A stretch of DNA of 64,000 bases from Drosophila miranda (Eukaryota; Arthropoda; Insecta; Diptera; Drosophilidae): NCBI RefSeq assembly GCF_003369915.1, contig NC_046673.1, positions 5,254,001 to 5,318,000 on the forward strand, in the 5' to 3' direction. The notes under the pieces are model-generated. The model was given only the letters and a program-made list of their open reading frames with translations, made no database searches and had not been told where the DNA came from. How positions within the stretch are numbered: the first letter of the stretch is position 1; each line of letters begins with the position of its first letter. Positions 12,061-25,350 of this stretch are shown here, one piece after another. Made by a program: the position numbers and the translations under genes.

Positions 12061-14380
12061 ATTTTTTGTTTTTTGACCCTGTGCTATGAAGGTCAAAAAT
12101 ACTTTAATGAGTAATTTAATTCAATTTAACTTTTTTCGTTACTTTTTGGGACATTGGCTATTCTCAGAAAATAAATCTGTTTTTTGTTTTTGTTTTTCTG
12201 TGTCCACCTGATAATATACATAGCTCAGTTAAGTAAGTTTCCCCTGACAGGTTAACTGTCCAATAGCAATAAACAATAAACGAAAAGGTAACGGTAAGTG
12301 CTACGCGTTTCGTTAAGATGGTTCCTCACGAAAAATCATTGTAACATGTATCTCCCACAGAAAGCAACCCTAGGGGAATCCATAAAAGCTTGGCTGCATC
12401 CAAAAGCTTGCTCCCACTCGAGGAATTCATTCGGGCCTATTTGGTATCACCTGCTCCCCGACGGACCCCCCTCGAGCTGTGTCAGCACACTGATAAGCCG
12501 GCACGTTTGCCCCTGAAATGACGGTCATGCATGCCTGACCACTCACCGGGGACGGAGAAGTAGCGAGCAAGCTCTGCCCGAGCAGAGCAGAGCAGTGCAG
12601 AGCGGATCGGATCGAAACGAAACGATCGACCAAATAACTGTCCTCGCATTTGTGAGACATATCGGTGATATGGGCAGAAGAGGAGGAGGGGCCCCTCAGG
12701 CAGGTGGATCGGGTGCGGCAATCAGCCTGGCGTAGCGTGTAAGCGTCGAGCGTTGTCCAACAGTCAGCCGGGTACGGTACGGCTTATCGCTGGGAGGAGA
12801 CGGTGGAAATATTATTATATTATTTCACGATTGTGCCAACTAGCGCTGGTGCTGCTGCTGCTTCTGTGGGCCCCGGCAATATCAGTCCCCTGTGCGGCCC
12901 AGTCCGCACCTAATCTAGATCATTGAATCGTATTGAAATGTACTCGCCGGCCATATACGGGCGGAGTAATCAACATCCTGTCCGATTCGCGATACGCGCT
13001 CTGGCTGTATGCAAATCATTAATCGACGATTACGGGCTGTACTTGGGTTGGATTGCTGCTACCCCCAGCCATTATTCTTATCCAAGCAGTCAAGCGATTG
13101 GTTTATGACCAGACTACTTGCACACGCACTCGAAATCGGGCTGGGACTCGCCATGCGAGTGGGTTATGGGCACCAATTATGTACTTCTGGTAATTTGCTT
13201 TGCCACTGCGGCAGTTGGAGTGGTTCTATGAGGTAGAGATACTTACATTCTCTAGAAAATCAGAAACTATTTCTCCCGTTGTTTCTGAGATTTATGTAAT
13301 TTTCTAACTTTTAACATCTATGGAATGTACAGAATTTACAGTACAAATCAAAGGTATAATAAATATAATTTACGGATTACGGCTTCATCGTACTAAGTCA
13401 TCTGTTTAGCTCTTCAAAAGAATTTCCAACAAATTAACGATTAATATCGTGCCTTATTAATATTTTTAGATCTTCCTCAGATATTGATCTGATATTCTGA
13501 AATAAAATACCTTTTTCATAGCCTACGTCTGCGTCATTGCGTTTTGCCGGAGACGTAGTTCTTTTTACAGAGGAAAGCATAGGTCACAAACACAGATGTG
13601 TTTATTCGAAATATTCGATTATTTAGTCGAAAAATAGCAGATCAAAAGTACAAATTTTTGGCGCGTAAAAAGGTGAAAGTATATGTGCATTTAATCCTTA
13701 AAAAAAATACGTAAAACTAATTGTTTCAGCAGACAAGATATTTATGTGAGCCCCACAGCTGGGTATATGGGAGGAGAACATCCATGGCTTTCACGGTGTA
13801 ATGACGAACTCCCACAAACTCTACAAAGAAATGGCTGAAAATAATAAATAAATATGAGCATCAAGTCTCTTTCGTCCATTATCCTGTCATTTTCCATACT
13901 TTTGTTGTTGATATCCTCCTCATCAAACACAATCATGACGCAATAGCTGCGTCCGCAATACGAGCTTTTTATTTTGGCTCAAATAGCGGAATTCTTCTTT
14001 ATTCTCCAAATAAAGAGCTATGAGAAGTTTTGTGTTGCTGGGCATCCAGCTGTTTGTTCCAATATCGATAGTTTGTGATAGTTTCGCGATAGAAAGCTAT
14101 GCATAATACGCGTTCACCAGCACTCAAAACATGATGGATGCAATTCTGAACTGATTCACTGAGCGCTGATCAATTTGTACTGGTTCTGCATCATTCGGTT
14201 ATTCGGATATCGATGGCAAGTGGCAAGAAGGCACTGTAACAAGGCTATAAAATGGTGTTAAGAAGCCGAATCACGTACAAGTAAGTAATTGGTATAGCTG
14301 AGTATATAGATTTGTGATTTTAGTAATTTTGCTTTTCTTACACCAATCTTTGAACAAATCTTTCGCAGTCCCATTAGATG
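12061..14380. other. Gene-free interval, unassigned, with a perfect DRE
   Basis: No supported coding sequence. A perfect DREF site (TATCGATA) is at 14063-14070, next to another tGTGATAGtttcGCGATAG repeat. A GC-richer patch near 12540-12760 contains GAGCA and GGATC simple repeats. Confidence 0.4.
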
Positions 14381-14389
14381 TGCAACCTA

Positions 14390-15290
14390 TCTGCATACGT
14401 TGGCAGCGCTATTCAAACGGCGTGCTTTGACAAAACGTGAGCAAGAGGAATAACTTTTACGGGAACTTTCAATTTCGATTAAGTTATATCCCTCTCAGGA
14501 AAGTGTGTTTATTGTGTTTATTGCAAACTTCCAATATTCTTTATTTCCCATTAGAAACATATTTTTTAGCTTAACCCAAAATACTTGCAATGGGGTTCAA
14601 ATCTGACCCCAGAACGGCCCAATCTATTACATTAATGTAAAGTATTCTTTCCTTTCTTTCGCATAATTGTTTCTTAGATATCAACATAGACATGTTGATC
14701 CATCACCATGTGCCATGTATTATATCTCCTTCTCAATACGAATATCAAGCCCATGATGCTTGTCCCTCTAATTAATATTATTTAATTTACGGTCTATGGG
14801 CACTCAATTTATATGCTTGTAATCAAGATCTGCAGGTACTTGCCAATTTTTTAAAATGCTTTTTAGCTCTTTGGCCGGATTAAATGGGTCCTTATTGCAC
14901 TCACGGACCAGTAGTTTTACCAGAAAAAGCCCATATTTCTTCCACGTGTTTCTGGTTGGTAATATATTTTAAAGCATTTGCCATTCATTGCGAATCAGTT
15001 TATTTAACAACCGGCTATTTGCCCCACCTTAGCATAGGTGTTGTCTTCTTAAATAAATGTTTTCATCCTTTGGCTTTTTTCATCACTAAAGCGTTATTAG
15101 TGCTATTTTTGTTGGTGTTGCATTTCGCTCCCCTTTCGCAAAATGGTCAAGCAAAATAAGAACCGCTATAATTGAAAGAGGAAACACACTTTTCTCAGAG
15201 AGGAGACAAACCTACTTGATATAACAGTAAAGTACAACAAATGTTGGACAGTGGTCATGTTTTTAAACAATAAAGACTGTTGTACCCAGC
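14390..15290 (-). pseudogene. Decayed Tc1-like transposase remnant
   Basis: On the minus strand, 14573-14640 reads NVIDWAVLGSDLNPIASILG, clearly related to the WPxQSPDLNPIENLWG motif that holds the catalytic Glu of Tc1-like DD34E transposases; here the Glu position is Ala. Upstream on the same strand (about 14660-14730) a stretch like MDQHVYVDIL matches the region between the first two catalytic Asp. The rest is broken by stops, and the QDNDPKHT box is missing. Ends are uncertain. Confidence 0.5.
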
Positions 15291-16130
15291 AGTGCTTTTT
15301 TTCGCCGCCACTGTATGTACTAGTTTAGATATCTATTTTAAGTAGAATGGTCCCTGCCCTATGGTGTAGGGCATGTAGGTTCCCTCATGTAGGCATCCTT
15401 AAGCTTCGATCTAGTTGCCCGGTTCGCTTTTTTGATCACAGTCCCAGCTGTGCTCGTAGCCGCAGGCCAAATACATTGGTTCTTTGTTGCATGGTCCGTA
15501 GGGAGCCCTTTGTGTCAGGGGCAGGCCAGAACAAAGTCGCGAACGCAATTCTAATTAGCCAATGCCGGGCAATAAGCCGCCGGAAAGAAAGCGCCCAGTG
15601 GGGCGTCTGGCTGGGATGAAGTTGGCTGAAGATTGGCTGGATGGGTGGTTGAGGCCGTCGCCGTCCCCTTTGTGGGCTCGCTGGAAAATCAAATCAAATT
15701 AAGTCGAAAGTTGATGGCGCATTTTACAGTTCTGGGCGTTTGTGCGGAGTGGGAATTGAATGGGGGACTGGGCTTGAGACTGGGTCTCGGACTGAGACTG
15801 AGACTGCCGCGAGGTGGAACGTGGGTGCACGTTGAGGCAACGTTTTTAATAATGTTGTTGCTCATTTCGCGGCCATCGTCATTATCTGCATGTAATTTCT
15901 CATTTTCATAGTCAATTAAGTCAATCACACGCCCTTTTAGCCACCGCAAGCGTTAGCCCGCCGCCCTCGAGGCTGCCTCCATGGCGTTGGAAACACTGAA
16001 AGCCACCCTGCAACACAATTAACACGTTGTCGTTACTGATTCTCTTGGTCCTATTGTTGCTGGTGGTGTGTTTCCGTTGTTGCTGTTGCTGCCAATAAAT
16101 GGGACTGGGCCGGACGCCCTCCCGCAGCTC
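15291..16130. other. Gene-free interval, unassigned
   Basis: Short open frames only, without domain signatures. A GACTGG/GGACTG-rich simple stretch is present near 15766-15810. Nothing else can be supported. Confidence 0.35.
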
Positions 16131-16330
16131 TGGGCTATACCCTTGCAGAGGGTATCATAGATGTTCCCTGAACAATGAAACTGGAGAAGCTATCGAATGA
16201 AAGCTTCATGAATATTTGAGAAGACAGTAAAGACATCTGCAAGGCGGCTATCATGGAGAATAAATTGTTAAATATAACGACCTTTGAGTAGATCAGATCC
16301 ACTAAATCTTCCCCTGCCATCGTGATCCTG
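16131..16330. mobile_element. Possible DINE-like fragment (terminal hairpin only)
   Basis: The stretch begins with tatacccttgcagagggtat, an inverted-repeat end typical of old Drosophila Helitron/DINE-type interspersed repeats. The following sequence does not match the other copies in the window, so only a diverged fragment is inferred. Confidence 0.35.
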
Positions 16331-19300
16331 GTCCAGAAATCGAATATGAGACATTTTATTTAAATAATGTGATGTATTTGTTATACATATCCGTTAATAT
16401 TTTGATGAATTTTTCTCATCTATAATGTGAACGTAGTGCTTAGCCCCACAGATATAATTGTTGTAAGCACTCGTACATTTAATATGAAGACGAGGCAAAT
16501 AACGCTTAAGGCTATGCGAATATTAATCGGCCAGAAAGTAAATGTCTGAAAGAAAGACTAGATATTTTACCTTAAACTAATCGATCGCTGGAAAATGATG
16601 TTAAATTTAAATGAAATTCGGCCTGTAATAATTAAAGTCGTTGCTGATGGAATTATCCTTTGTCATCCTCTATACACTAAGTGTAGTGTATGTTCTTCTG
16701 CGGCCAGGCAAACGCAAAACACCTCCATCCTTTTCTGTTTATTTGTAATGCAATTCGGCAGCGCGTTTATTGCTCAATTTCCATCGACGACGAGCGTTGG
16801 CCAAGAATAGTGGGAATAGGAATTACGTATTCATATGGCCGGGATCATCGATGGTTGGATGTTTGGATGGTTGGGAATGACGGTGACGACGGGTGATGGT
16901 TGATGGACGATGACTTGGAAAAAGGAACAGTCATCCCCTCAGCCCAGCACCCTCACCCTCACCCTCACTACACCCCTGCCTACAATTCCACCTCCACCCC
17001 ACCCAATCTAAAGAATAGAACCCATAGAATCATCCCCGTGGCAGCGAGTGGGGTGGGCAATAACTGTAACAATTTCAAGCACTAAAACGACACGTGGCAG
17101 CTGCTTTTAAAATTGAATTTCCTGCATGTAATCTTGTCCAGAGTCAATTGTTTTTGTGTGTGGGTTTTTCCAGTCCACCCAACCCTACCTTCCTCCCACA
17201 CCTCATTCTACGTCCGCATCCTAATCCTCCTGCTGCCGTTTTCCGTGTTGTTGCACGTGCAGCTTGCTCTTCCCGGCTCTGTTTTGTGGGTGGGTTTTTG
17301 TTCTATGGGTGTGCATTGGCCACACTTTCTTATTTATGAAGATGCGGCCAATATGTTGACGGTTTGCTGACCCACAGCTACGGCCACGAGGTGGGGTGAC
17401 GTGGGATACATGGTTTACTTTTTGGGTGTGAATGAGGCCTTTTCCATTCACAGATTGACTTTCTAATGGGGTGTGAAGAATGTGGTCGGTGGATGGGAAG
17501 GGAAGGTTCCGTGAGTGCCAGGAGGAGTTGACACGGATATGATGGGATAACATGGATAAGCAGGTCTTTGCGGGCACATAAATGGTTAATTATTTAATCG
17601 ATGGAGACATTAAATGATCCTGAATGAGGCATGAATATCGAATCAGGCAACGGTCCAGATCGGAGGCAGACTGGGGTTCTCTGGATTTGAGTCCCGACAG
17701 TCGGGACTCAAGCACCTAAGATCCAACTATACAAATCTAAAATAATTTAAAAAAATTATGCTTAGACTCTAAATATTTATATTACTTAAAAACAAGACAT
17801 CTTTTGTTGAATTTATAGTCATATATCGAATAATAGCTCATCCAGATAAAAGCTTTCGAAAACCTGCTAAAAATTGGTTTAATATACAGTAATAGCATTC
17901 ATCTTTCACCGATTCCCACACAGAACCCATGTTAATAACTCGATTGCCAGATCCAATTAACATGTCAATAGGGCAGATCCCGATTCTGGCCAAGAGAGCC
18001 TCCGATTGAAGTAACCCTTAATGGACAGATAATGGCAAACAGAGGCGGGAAGAGAGACAGAAGTTGCGTGCGGAGACGTGAAACGTGCCGCCATTAAAAA
18101 AGCCACGTAACATCAATTTAAATATTGCATTACATAATGATTTGCATAACAGGCGCACGCACACACCCCTTCCCCAAACACCCACCTCCTGGCACACCCG
18201 CAACCATAACCATCGAAATCACAGACAAAACAGAGGGGAAACCCCATTAAAGTAATATAAATTTGCACTTTCACATGACCCGGCGCCGTCTCTGGTGGTT
18301 GCTGTGGTGTCGATCGACTCGACTAATTTGAATATGAGCACTGCCAGGGCCGTTCTGTGCCGTGTGTGTGCGCCCCGTCCTTCCCACGATATCGATACGA
18401 GTCCTGGTCGGGCCTGGATGGGGGACAAACCATTAGCAGCAGACAAAAGAACCAGTCGCAAGTCACCTGTGGGGACTGGGAACCCGAATCCCCTTTCGAT
18501 GGTCAGATTCCATGCTCGGAGTACTCCGAAATCCTACAGCACTTGGCAGAGTTCAACCTTTTTGGCCTTTTATTGCATTATTATTGTTAAATAAACAAAA
18601 TTCAACAAACAAAGCCAATATTTTCCCCGATCGCGGCAGTCTGGGCACAGACACTGCACTGGGAGCTGGAATGGAGAGAAATCAATCAATGGAAAGGCTT
18701 CTCAGTGGCAGCAATTAGCTAGCACCCTGGGCCACAGATCACCCCGAACGGAAGTCCTTAAAAGGGTTGCCTTGGAGTGTGTCCTATCCGCCGTGTGTGC
18801 CGCCTAATTGCGCGGGAGTTGGCTGTGGAGTGGGTTGCGGGTCACGAAAGGGTTCGTCCCGTAATTCGAGTAGACACGCTCCAACAGAGCTGGTCGAGTG
18901 GGCCCCTGGAGAGGCTGTGGCCTACGAGGGCGGGTCAGACCCTATCCTCCGTATAAGCCTGCCACCTGTCCAGGTCCGGCAGAGTCGAGAGGGATGTTTT
19001 ATCTTTAGAAAATGATTTCAGTTGGAAAAAACTTTCGGGAAACGAATCAATAAGCGCATAAAATATGTGAACTTCTGAGTAAATTTCAGAAATGTATCTC
19101 TATTAAAAATTCAGACTGAAGAGTGGGTTCATGGGGTTTAATATTTTTAGACACCTTCTATTTTTAGCGGAAAAATGGAAAGATATAAAATATTTTAAAA
19201 TTCTAGTCAAATAGGGCATAGATAAAGAGGATAAGCTGAGTGCAATAATTGTCACTAGACCATTACTAGCGACCATTACTCTATATTTTTCTCATCTCTC

Positions 19301-22300
19301 ATGTCAAGCTCGAGCAAAATTGAAAGAGATCGCGGACTGACTGACTGAGCACCGAGTAGAGACGCGGCCCTTTCCGCGGCTCACAACGTTCTCGCTTTCA
19401 TCTTTCCAAAGGTTAGGGATCTACGGATTCCTGGATGCCCCAATAATGTTTGGGCTCAATTGAAAGGTCCACTTGTATTTCATCCGATCAAAACTTGCTT
19501 CATACTTAATTAAACTAATTTGTAAATTTCAAGTATGAACATTTGAATATCTGATTCAATAATACACGTATCAAACATTATTTTCCCTCGCTTTCAGATC
19601 TTACCTGGACTTTCGGGAGACAATTCCATTCAGTCCTTACCTTTTCAATTTAGAACTCCACACTCTGGATAACTCAAGAGATATTTCCATATATGAAGGT
19701 CTTGCTTTGACTCCAGTTAAATCCAAAGAGACATTAGCATATGGTCTTCCCCTCTACTTTAGAGAACTCACATGAGATTCCCATTCTTCTGACACACTGA
19801 AAGTGGCATAAAGAAAGAACTTCCATACATCAACCCGGCCCAGTTCAACCCACACGCCCGGACAAGCCAACCCGGACACAATGGGAAGGACCTTGGAGAA
19901 GGAGCCAACGAAGTGGTCAGCACATCCATTCATAAATCAGATCCCAGGGCCAAAAGAGATGGGGGCAGGGCTGCACAACAGAAGCCGGACAATTGACGTC
20001 AACAATAAGTAACAATGATGTCAACTTGTAATTGAATTGATTGACAATATTTTATGTGAAACTATACCGAGAGTGGAGCTGCCAGCGAAGGGCAGACACA
20101 TCCGGTCGAGAGCGGCTGGCCCCGGGTGGACCCTTAATGACAAAATTTGTTTAGATTAGCATTAATAGATGGGCGGCGAGAATGGTGGGGTAGTAGTTGC
20201 AGGGTTGAACCACTGTGTGAGTGGCCATAAAAAACGATAAGAAGATTCAATAAAAATACTTTAAGCGGAAAAACAAGCTTGAATGCCGATCAAAAAAATA
20301 AAGAACAGAAAACAGGGAAGCAGGGAAACAAACCGAAGATGTGGACGAAGAAGGGTCACGAATAGAGCTCCGCCCAGGCGATTTTGCAAGGGGAGTGGAA
20401 CTGTGAACCAAGAATCAGCAACAAGGACATGGACATGGGCAACATGTGCAGGACACCCCCTGAGCGCTGGGCATTGCGCTTTTTAGCTAATGAAATCGTT
20501 TGCTAAATGAAACGTGAACAGTCAAATCAAATGAATCTCGGCAGCCGAGAAGCCGGGAAGCCGGGCAGCGGAAGCGGAAATGTGTCGCCGTTCAGTGGCA
20601 GACCAGAAGAGAAGGGCCGCGGGAGCAACAAGAGCCATTACAAATAGCTGAAAACTTTAAAATCGCATCTCGAGACTCGAGCAGCAACTGCGGTTACAGA
20701 ATCCAATTTAAATCCACTTGAAAAGCAAAGTTTCCTCCGGATTTATATTCGGATTTGGATTCGAATTCGGATTTGATGTGCGGCTAACTGTGTGTGCGCT
20801 TCCGTTTCCGCTTCAGCGGTGGAAGAGGGGCTAGAGCTGGGCTGTGGTCCGCTGTGGTTCGGCTATGCGATTAATTTGTTGATTTATTCGCAACGGAAGG
20901 GTTGCTTAATTCGTGCTGACGGCCTTTTTATTTATTTACGGGAATAACCATTACTCCTCCCGTTCGACTCCTAGCAAAACAAAAGTCGCGCTTCGCCGGA
21001 GTTTGACCCCGGGTCGGACAGGTTGATCGGGGTATTCCAAGCCCAAGCTTAACAAAACGTATCTTTCACGGCTGCTATGGGTAGTCTGGAGTTAGGGATG
21101 GCATCATACAGAAGCAATAGCCAAAATGGTCTTGCTATCCATAGATGCATATGTGGGTCCACAGATTCATTTCAATCCAATCATTTAATGTATATATATT
21201 GGCTAGTACCCAATATAGCTTATGATATTGTTAGGTATTATATTAATATCTATATACGGTCACACCATCCAAGTGAGATAGAATAAAAGAGAATCTTGAA
21301 GACAACGCGTGCTTAAGTCTGAGTGTCAATACACTACAGATATAAATAAAGCTTGGATATTTCAATAAAAAAATGTTGTTACTTAAATGTATTCCCTAGA
21401 GGGACTATATAAATACCGAGAGAAAAAAGCCCTGAAATTCGAATATTTTCAGTTAGATTCAAACATTTATGCCATTCATTTGCCCCGAGAGTGGAAATAT
21501 TAAAATTGAAATGTTTTCAATTACATTTAGACATTAATATGAATATTTACTTTACAAGAATTTAAATGAAATCATGGATTATATTACTTTCGATCCATTA
21601 ATTGGGCAGTTTTCCACAATCTCCAGCTATAGCCTTTCAATACCCACTAATTATATAGCTGTACCGATAAATGTATGGATATGTCCCTGTACAGGGCAGG
21701 GTATCAGCTTTGTCACTCAATTATCCGGCTAGTGCCCCTGCTTCAGACACCCTGAAGAGAATAATTTTTAACGGGCCAAAAACTTTATCGTGGATCCTTT
21801 TATTTTGATTCATTTTTCTTGCCTTCCTTCGGTTTCTCTTTGGGTTTCGGTTACAGTGTTGGTGTTGGAGTCGTTTTGGTTTTGCATATGCACAAAAGTT
21901 GTTGTCGGACTGTTGTCGGTGGCTCAGCAGCCAATTACTGCACTGAGCAGAGAGACACACATAAATATTCCCAGTCAGGACAGCCAGAGTCCTCGTTCCG
22001 TGGTCCTTTTGGTCCCGCTAGATTTGTATACTTGTTGTCTGGTTATCAACTCGCTTCCGGAACTTAATGGCCTGAATCCTTTTGCTGCCTTGATTTGACT
22101 TTCCGTGCACCAGCCCCAAAGCCCACACACAACCGGTCGCCAGGCTGGGTGCATTGGCCTGTGAGAGCCGGCTAACCCTTGGAATAGTCAAATGAAGTCA
22201 TCGGAAGCATTGGATTAGATTAAATAAGCAATCCATGAGCGAGTTAGGTACATGTTAAGCTTGAAGCCTGGGCATTCTTCATGATATGGCATATTGGATA

Positions 22301-24600
22301 TGGGAGAGCGATGAGCCGCAAAAAACTTAGATTGAAAACCAAGAAACTCTTTTCGAAATTTATGTTTACAATATTTCAAAAGATACCCAACAGATTTATT
22401 CATCCAACAAGGGATTACCACAGAGTATTCCATTATATCGCTATATTTATCGAATATCTTTTCAGATACATATATACAACTTTTGGCATCCAGAGATAGG
22501 AATAGATAATTATTCTCCTCTCGCTGGATCGTTTATCTTCCAGCAGTTTGTACAAAGTATATCATTTCGGCCAGTTGAGTTACGGCGTTTTACGAGCCAG
22601 AGCCAAATGCTGGCCAGGATGAAGGACGATGGCTGCCAGGAGTCCATCCATAACAGTATTCCCCAACCTATTCCGGGACCTTTTGTTTGGGCTGACTTCG
22701 GTTTTGCTTTGTTTTTAATGCGCTTTTGATGAAGCCATCATGTCACATTACATCAAACAAACCAAACAGAACACAGCAGAACACAATGAAACGGAACAAA
22801 GGGAGAAATAAAATCAAATATATCAGACCAGGCAAACACACAGAGGTCCTGGGTTCGTTCTGGGCTCGCCTTGAGCCCTCGTCCTGCGTGAGGGTGTTAA
22901 GGCAACAAACAACACGGTCCCAGGACGAGCCCAAGTCATCCCGGATTTTGGCCATTTAGCCGCAGCAGCTCGAAAATCTCATAAACACTTTGCTCGGCAC
23001 AAATTGAAATCTGGTTAGCAGGGGGCGGGCAGGAGAAAAGTGGGTTGCTTCAGAAGGACAGGGGGAGGTTGCTGGAGGAGAGGAGGTGGTTGCACAATGG
23101 CTGTATGGGTGGGGTGGTAAGCAAACATTGACACGCCATTCAAGCCGGGAGGCGGGGGCAAATCAAAATCAGCTAAGCAAGTGGGGCAAGCGGAAAGAAT
23201 GCCGGAGCAGGGGCGGGGTGACTGGACTGGGGTGTTAGGTGGGTGGAGGCAAGGAAAACGTTTAGCCTTGATGCGCATTAGCCGAGGACACATTCAGTTC
23301 AGTCTCTTGTGGAGCTGAGAGTGATTCGCCTGTTATCCCCAGGAACTGATGGACTGGCCAAAGCCGTGGCAAAAGGATTGCCCGGGACATACCACATTTT
23401 ATTGACATTTTTATGGAGGATCGTTATGGGGAACGTTTAGAAGGGGTTTTTTTACGATAGCTTCTCAAAAAACGCTAAGATTATATCATTTTACTGCTAC
23501 TAAAGATTGCAAGAAATTTTCAATATAAATTGAAAATGTTTCAAAAATAAAATTTTTTTTTTAACTTTTTAGCGATTTGATCGAGCTATGGATATGGATG
23601 AAACAGGTAGTTTCTGACTCAGTTAGGCCAATAATCAAAGATCATTTCCCCTTGAATATCGCACCAAATTCCATATCCATTTAATTGCTGTTCTCTAAGT
23701 ACTCTCGATAATCCCCATCTGGATTGAGTCAAGTATCAGCCCTCAGCAATTGACTGGGAAGCAGTAAAAAAGTGAATTGCATTTGTCTAATCATAATTTA
23801 TGGACCCTTTGGTCAACGACTTCCACCAACTTGTTCAGATTTGAGATCTGTTGAGAATGAGGCTGGCCAGGCTCATCGGCAGGGTCAGGGGCAGGAACAG
23901 GAACAGAGTCTGAGGAACGACGACAGTGACAGGCACTCCATTCATTCTTTGTGTGTGGGTTTCTGTCCATTGTGACTGTCATTGCATCTCTTCGATCCGG
24001 CCCGACCCGTCCTGGCCCTCTCCTCTGGTTGTCCATTTTTTAGTACTTCCTCAAGAACAACACAATAGCCTGGCTCTGTGGCAATGTGTCATGCTTGTTG
24101 ATTTGTAAGGATGCAGTGCAGCCGCTTGAATTGTATTGACCGGAAAATCATAAAGCTCTTTGTCCCACACGAAAAAGAGAGACAGAGAGGAAATCAAATC
24201 GAAGCAGCCTCGTCATGGCTGGACATCATTTGGTCCGTTTTGGTTGGGTTCTGTTCGAATCTGCTCTTTTCGGTGTGGATGGTGGATTGGATTGAATTGA
24301 ATGGGAGCTGCTGCTGAAACCGGAAATGTTGCCCCGTGTATTTAATCTCTCTGTCTCTCTGCCGCTCTTCGATTTCCCATTTCCCATTACTCGATTATAA
24401 TCCTTTCATTCCCCTTGTTCGTTGTTGGAGTTTTCTTGTAAAAAGTCTCCGATTCTCGCTTCCGCCGCAAAAGTTGCTCGTTGTTCTGTCTTTCTCAGAT
24501 CGGCATCATCATGAGCATCATCATTATTATGGAAAATTTTGTATAAGTTGACGGGCAGTAAACAGGATTTGACTGCAGGCAATCGGAAATGCTAAGAAGT
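16331..24600. other. Gene-free interval, unassigned
   Basis: Eight kilobases without a gene I can support. Open frames are short, lack domains and mostly come from low-complexity DNA. A perfect TATCGATA (DRE) occurs at 18390-18397. Several GC-balanced patches (18.3-19.0, 20.3-21.0, 23.0-23.4 kb) stand out from AT-rich flanks and could be conserved non-coding elements; comparison with other Drosophila would decide. Confidence 0.35.
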
Positions 24601-24749
24601 CTATGTTCCAGAGGGATCAAAATTACCATTCAACAATCGGAACGGGAAGTCAATTTTTTTTCCTTCATGTGTGGTCGGGCTTTTCTTTCTTTGCGACAGC
24701 GAGGAATGTGGAGCAAGTGAAAAATCTGATCCAGGTTAAATTTTTCGCG

Positions 24750-25350
24750 TATACTGTACTATGTACAGTGTACAGTGTACAGTGGAGAAGCCTTTTATGG
24801 AGCGACGAAACTAAAATAAATTTATTAGGGAATGAATGTGAAAGCAATGTAGGAAGCCTTAAAAGACGGAACTTTGATCCATGTTTCACAAAAAAAATTT
24901 GTCAAACATGGAGGTGCCAGTTAAAGATATGGGGCTGCTCATCCTGGTACGGCGTAGGTCCATTTTTCCTGACAACGAACAGAATGGACGCTGAGCAATA
25001 CAAACCCAGATTGCAGACAGTTATGCTATCTTATGCTGAAGAAAACATGAGTTTCCATTGGATATTTAAGTAATATAACGACCCAAGGCACACATCCAAG
25101 CTTTTGACCAAATTTTTTGAGGACCAAACAATAGACTTTTAAAGTGGCTTCTTAAATTTTCCGACTTAAATCCAATCGAAAACTTGTGGGCAGATTTACG
25201 AAACAAAATTAGCTAAGTTTTCATTTTCAAATAATCAAAAATTATGCGAGGGCATCCAAAAATTGCGGTATGAGACACCTGCCAGACGCTTATTAAAAGT
25301 ACGCCAAAAATAATTATAAAGGTGACAAAAAATAAAGGTGGATACATCGG
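24750..25350 (+). pseudogene. Decayed Tc1-like (DD34E) transposase
   Basis: The plus strand reads LLWSDETKINLLGN at about 24793-24832 (first catalytic Asp box), then WGCSSWYGVGPF, then MDAEQYKPRLQTVMLSYAEEN, the normal Tc1 order. The second box survives as YNDPRHTSK (about 25075-25105) after an in-frame stop; the usual QDNDPKHT Asp appears replaced. The third box, FSDLNPIENLWADLR (25157-25200), keeps the catalytic Glu in another frame. A C-terminal stretch like YETPARRLLK follows at about 25270. Stops and frameshifts make it inactive. Direct repeats of gtgtacctattatt at about 25433 and 25621 may be remains of the terminal repeat region. Confidence 0.75.
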
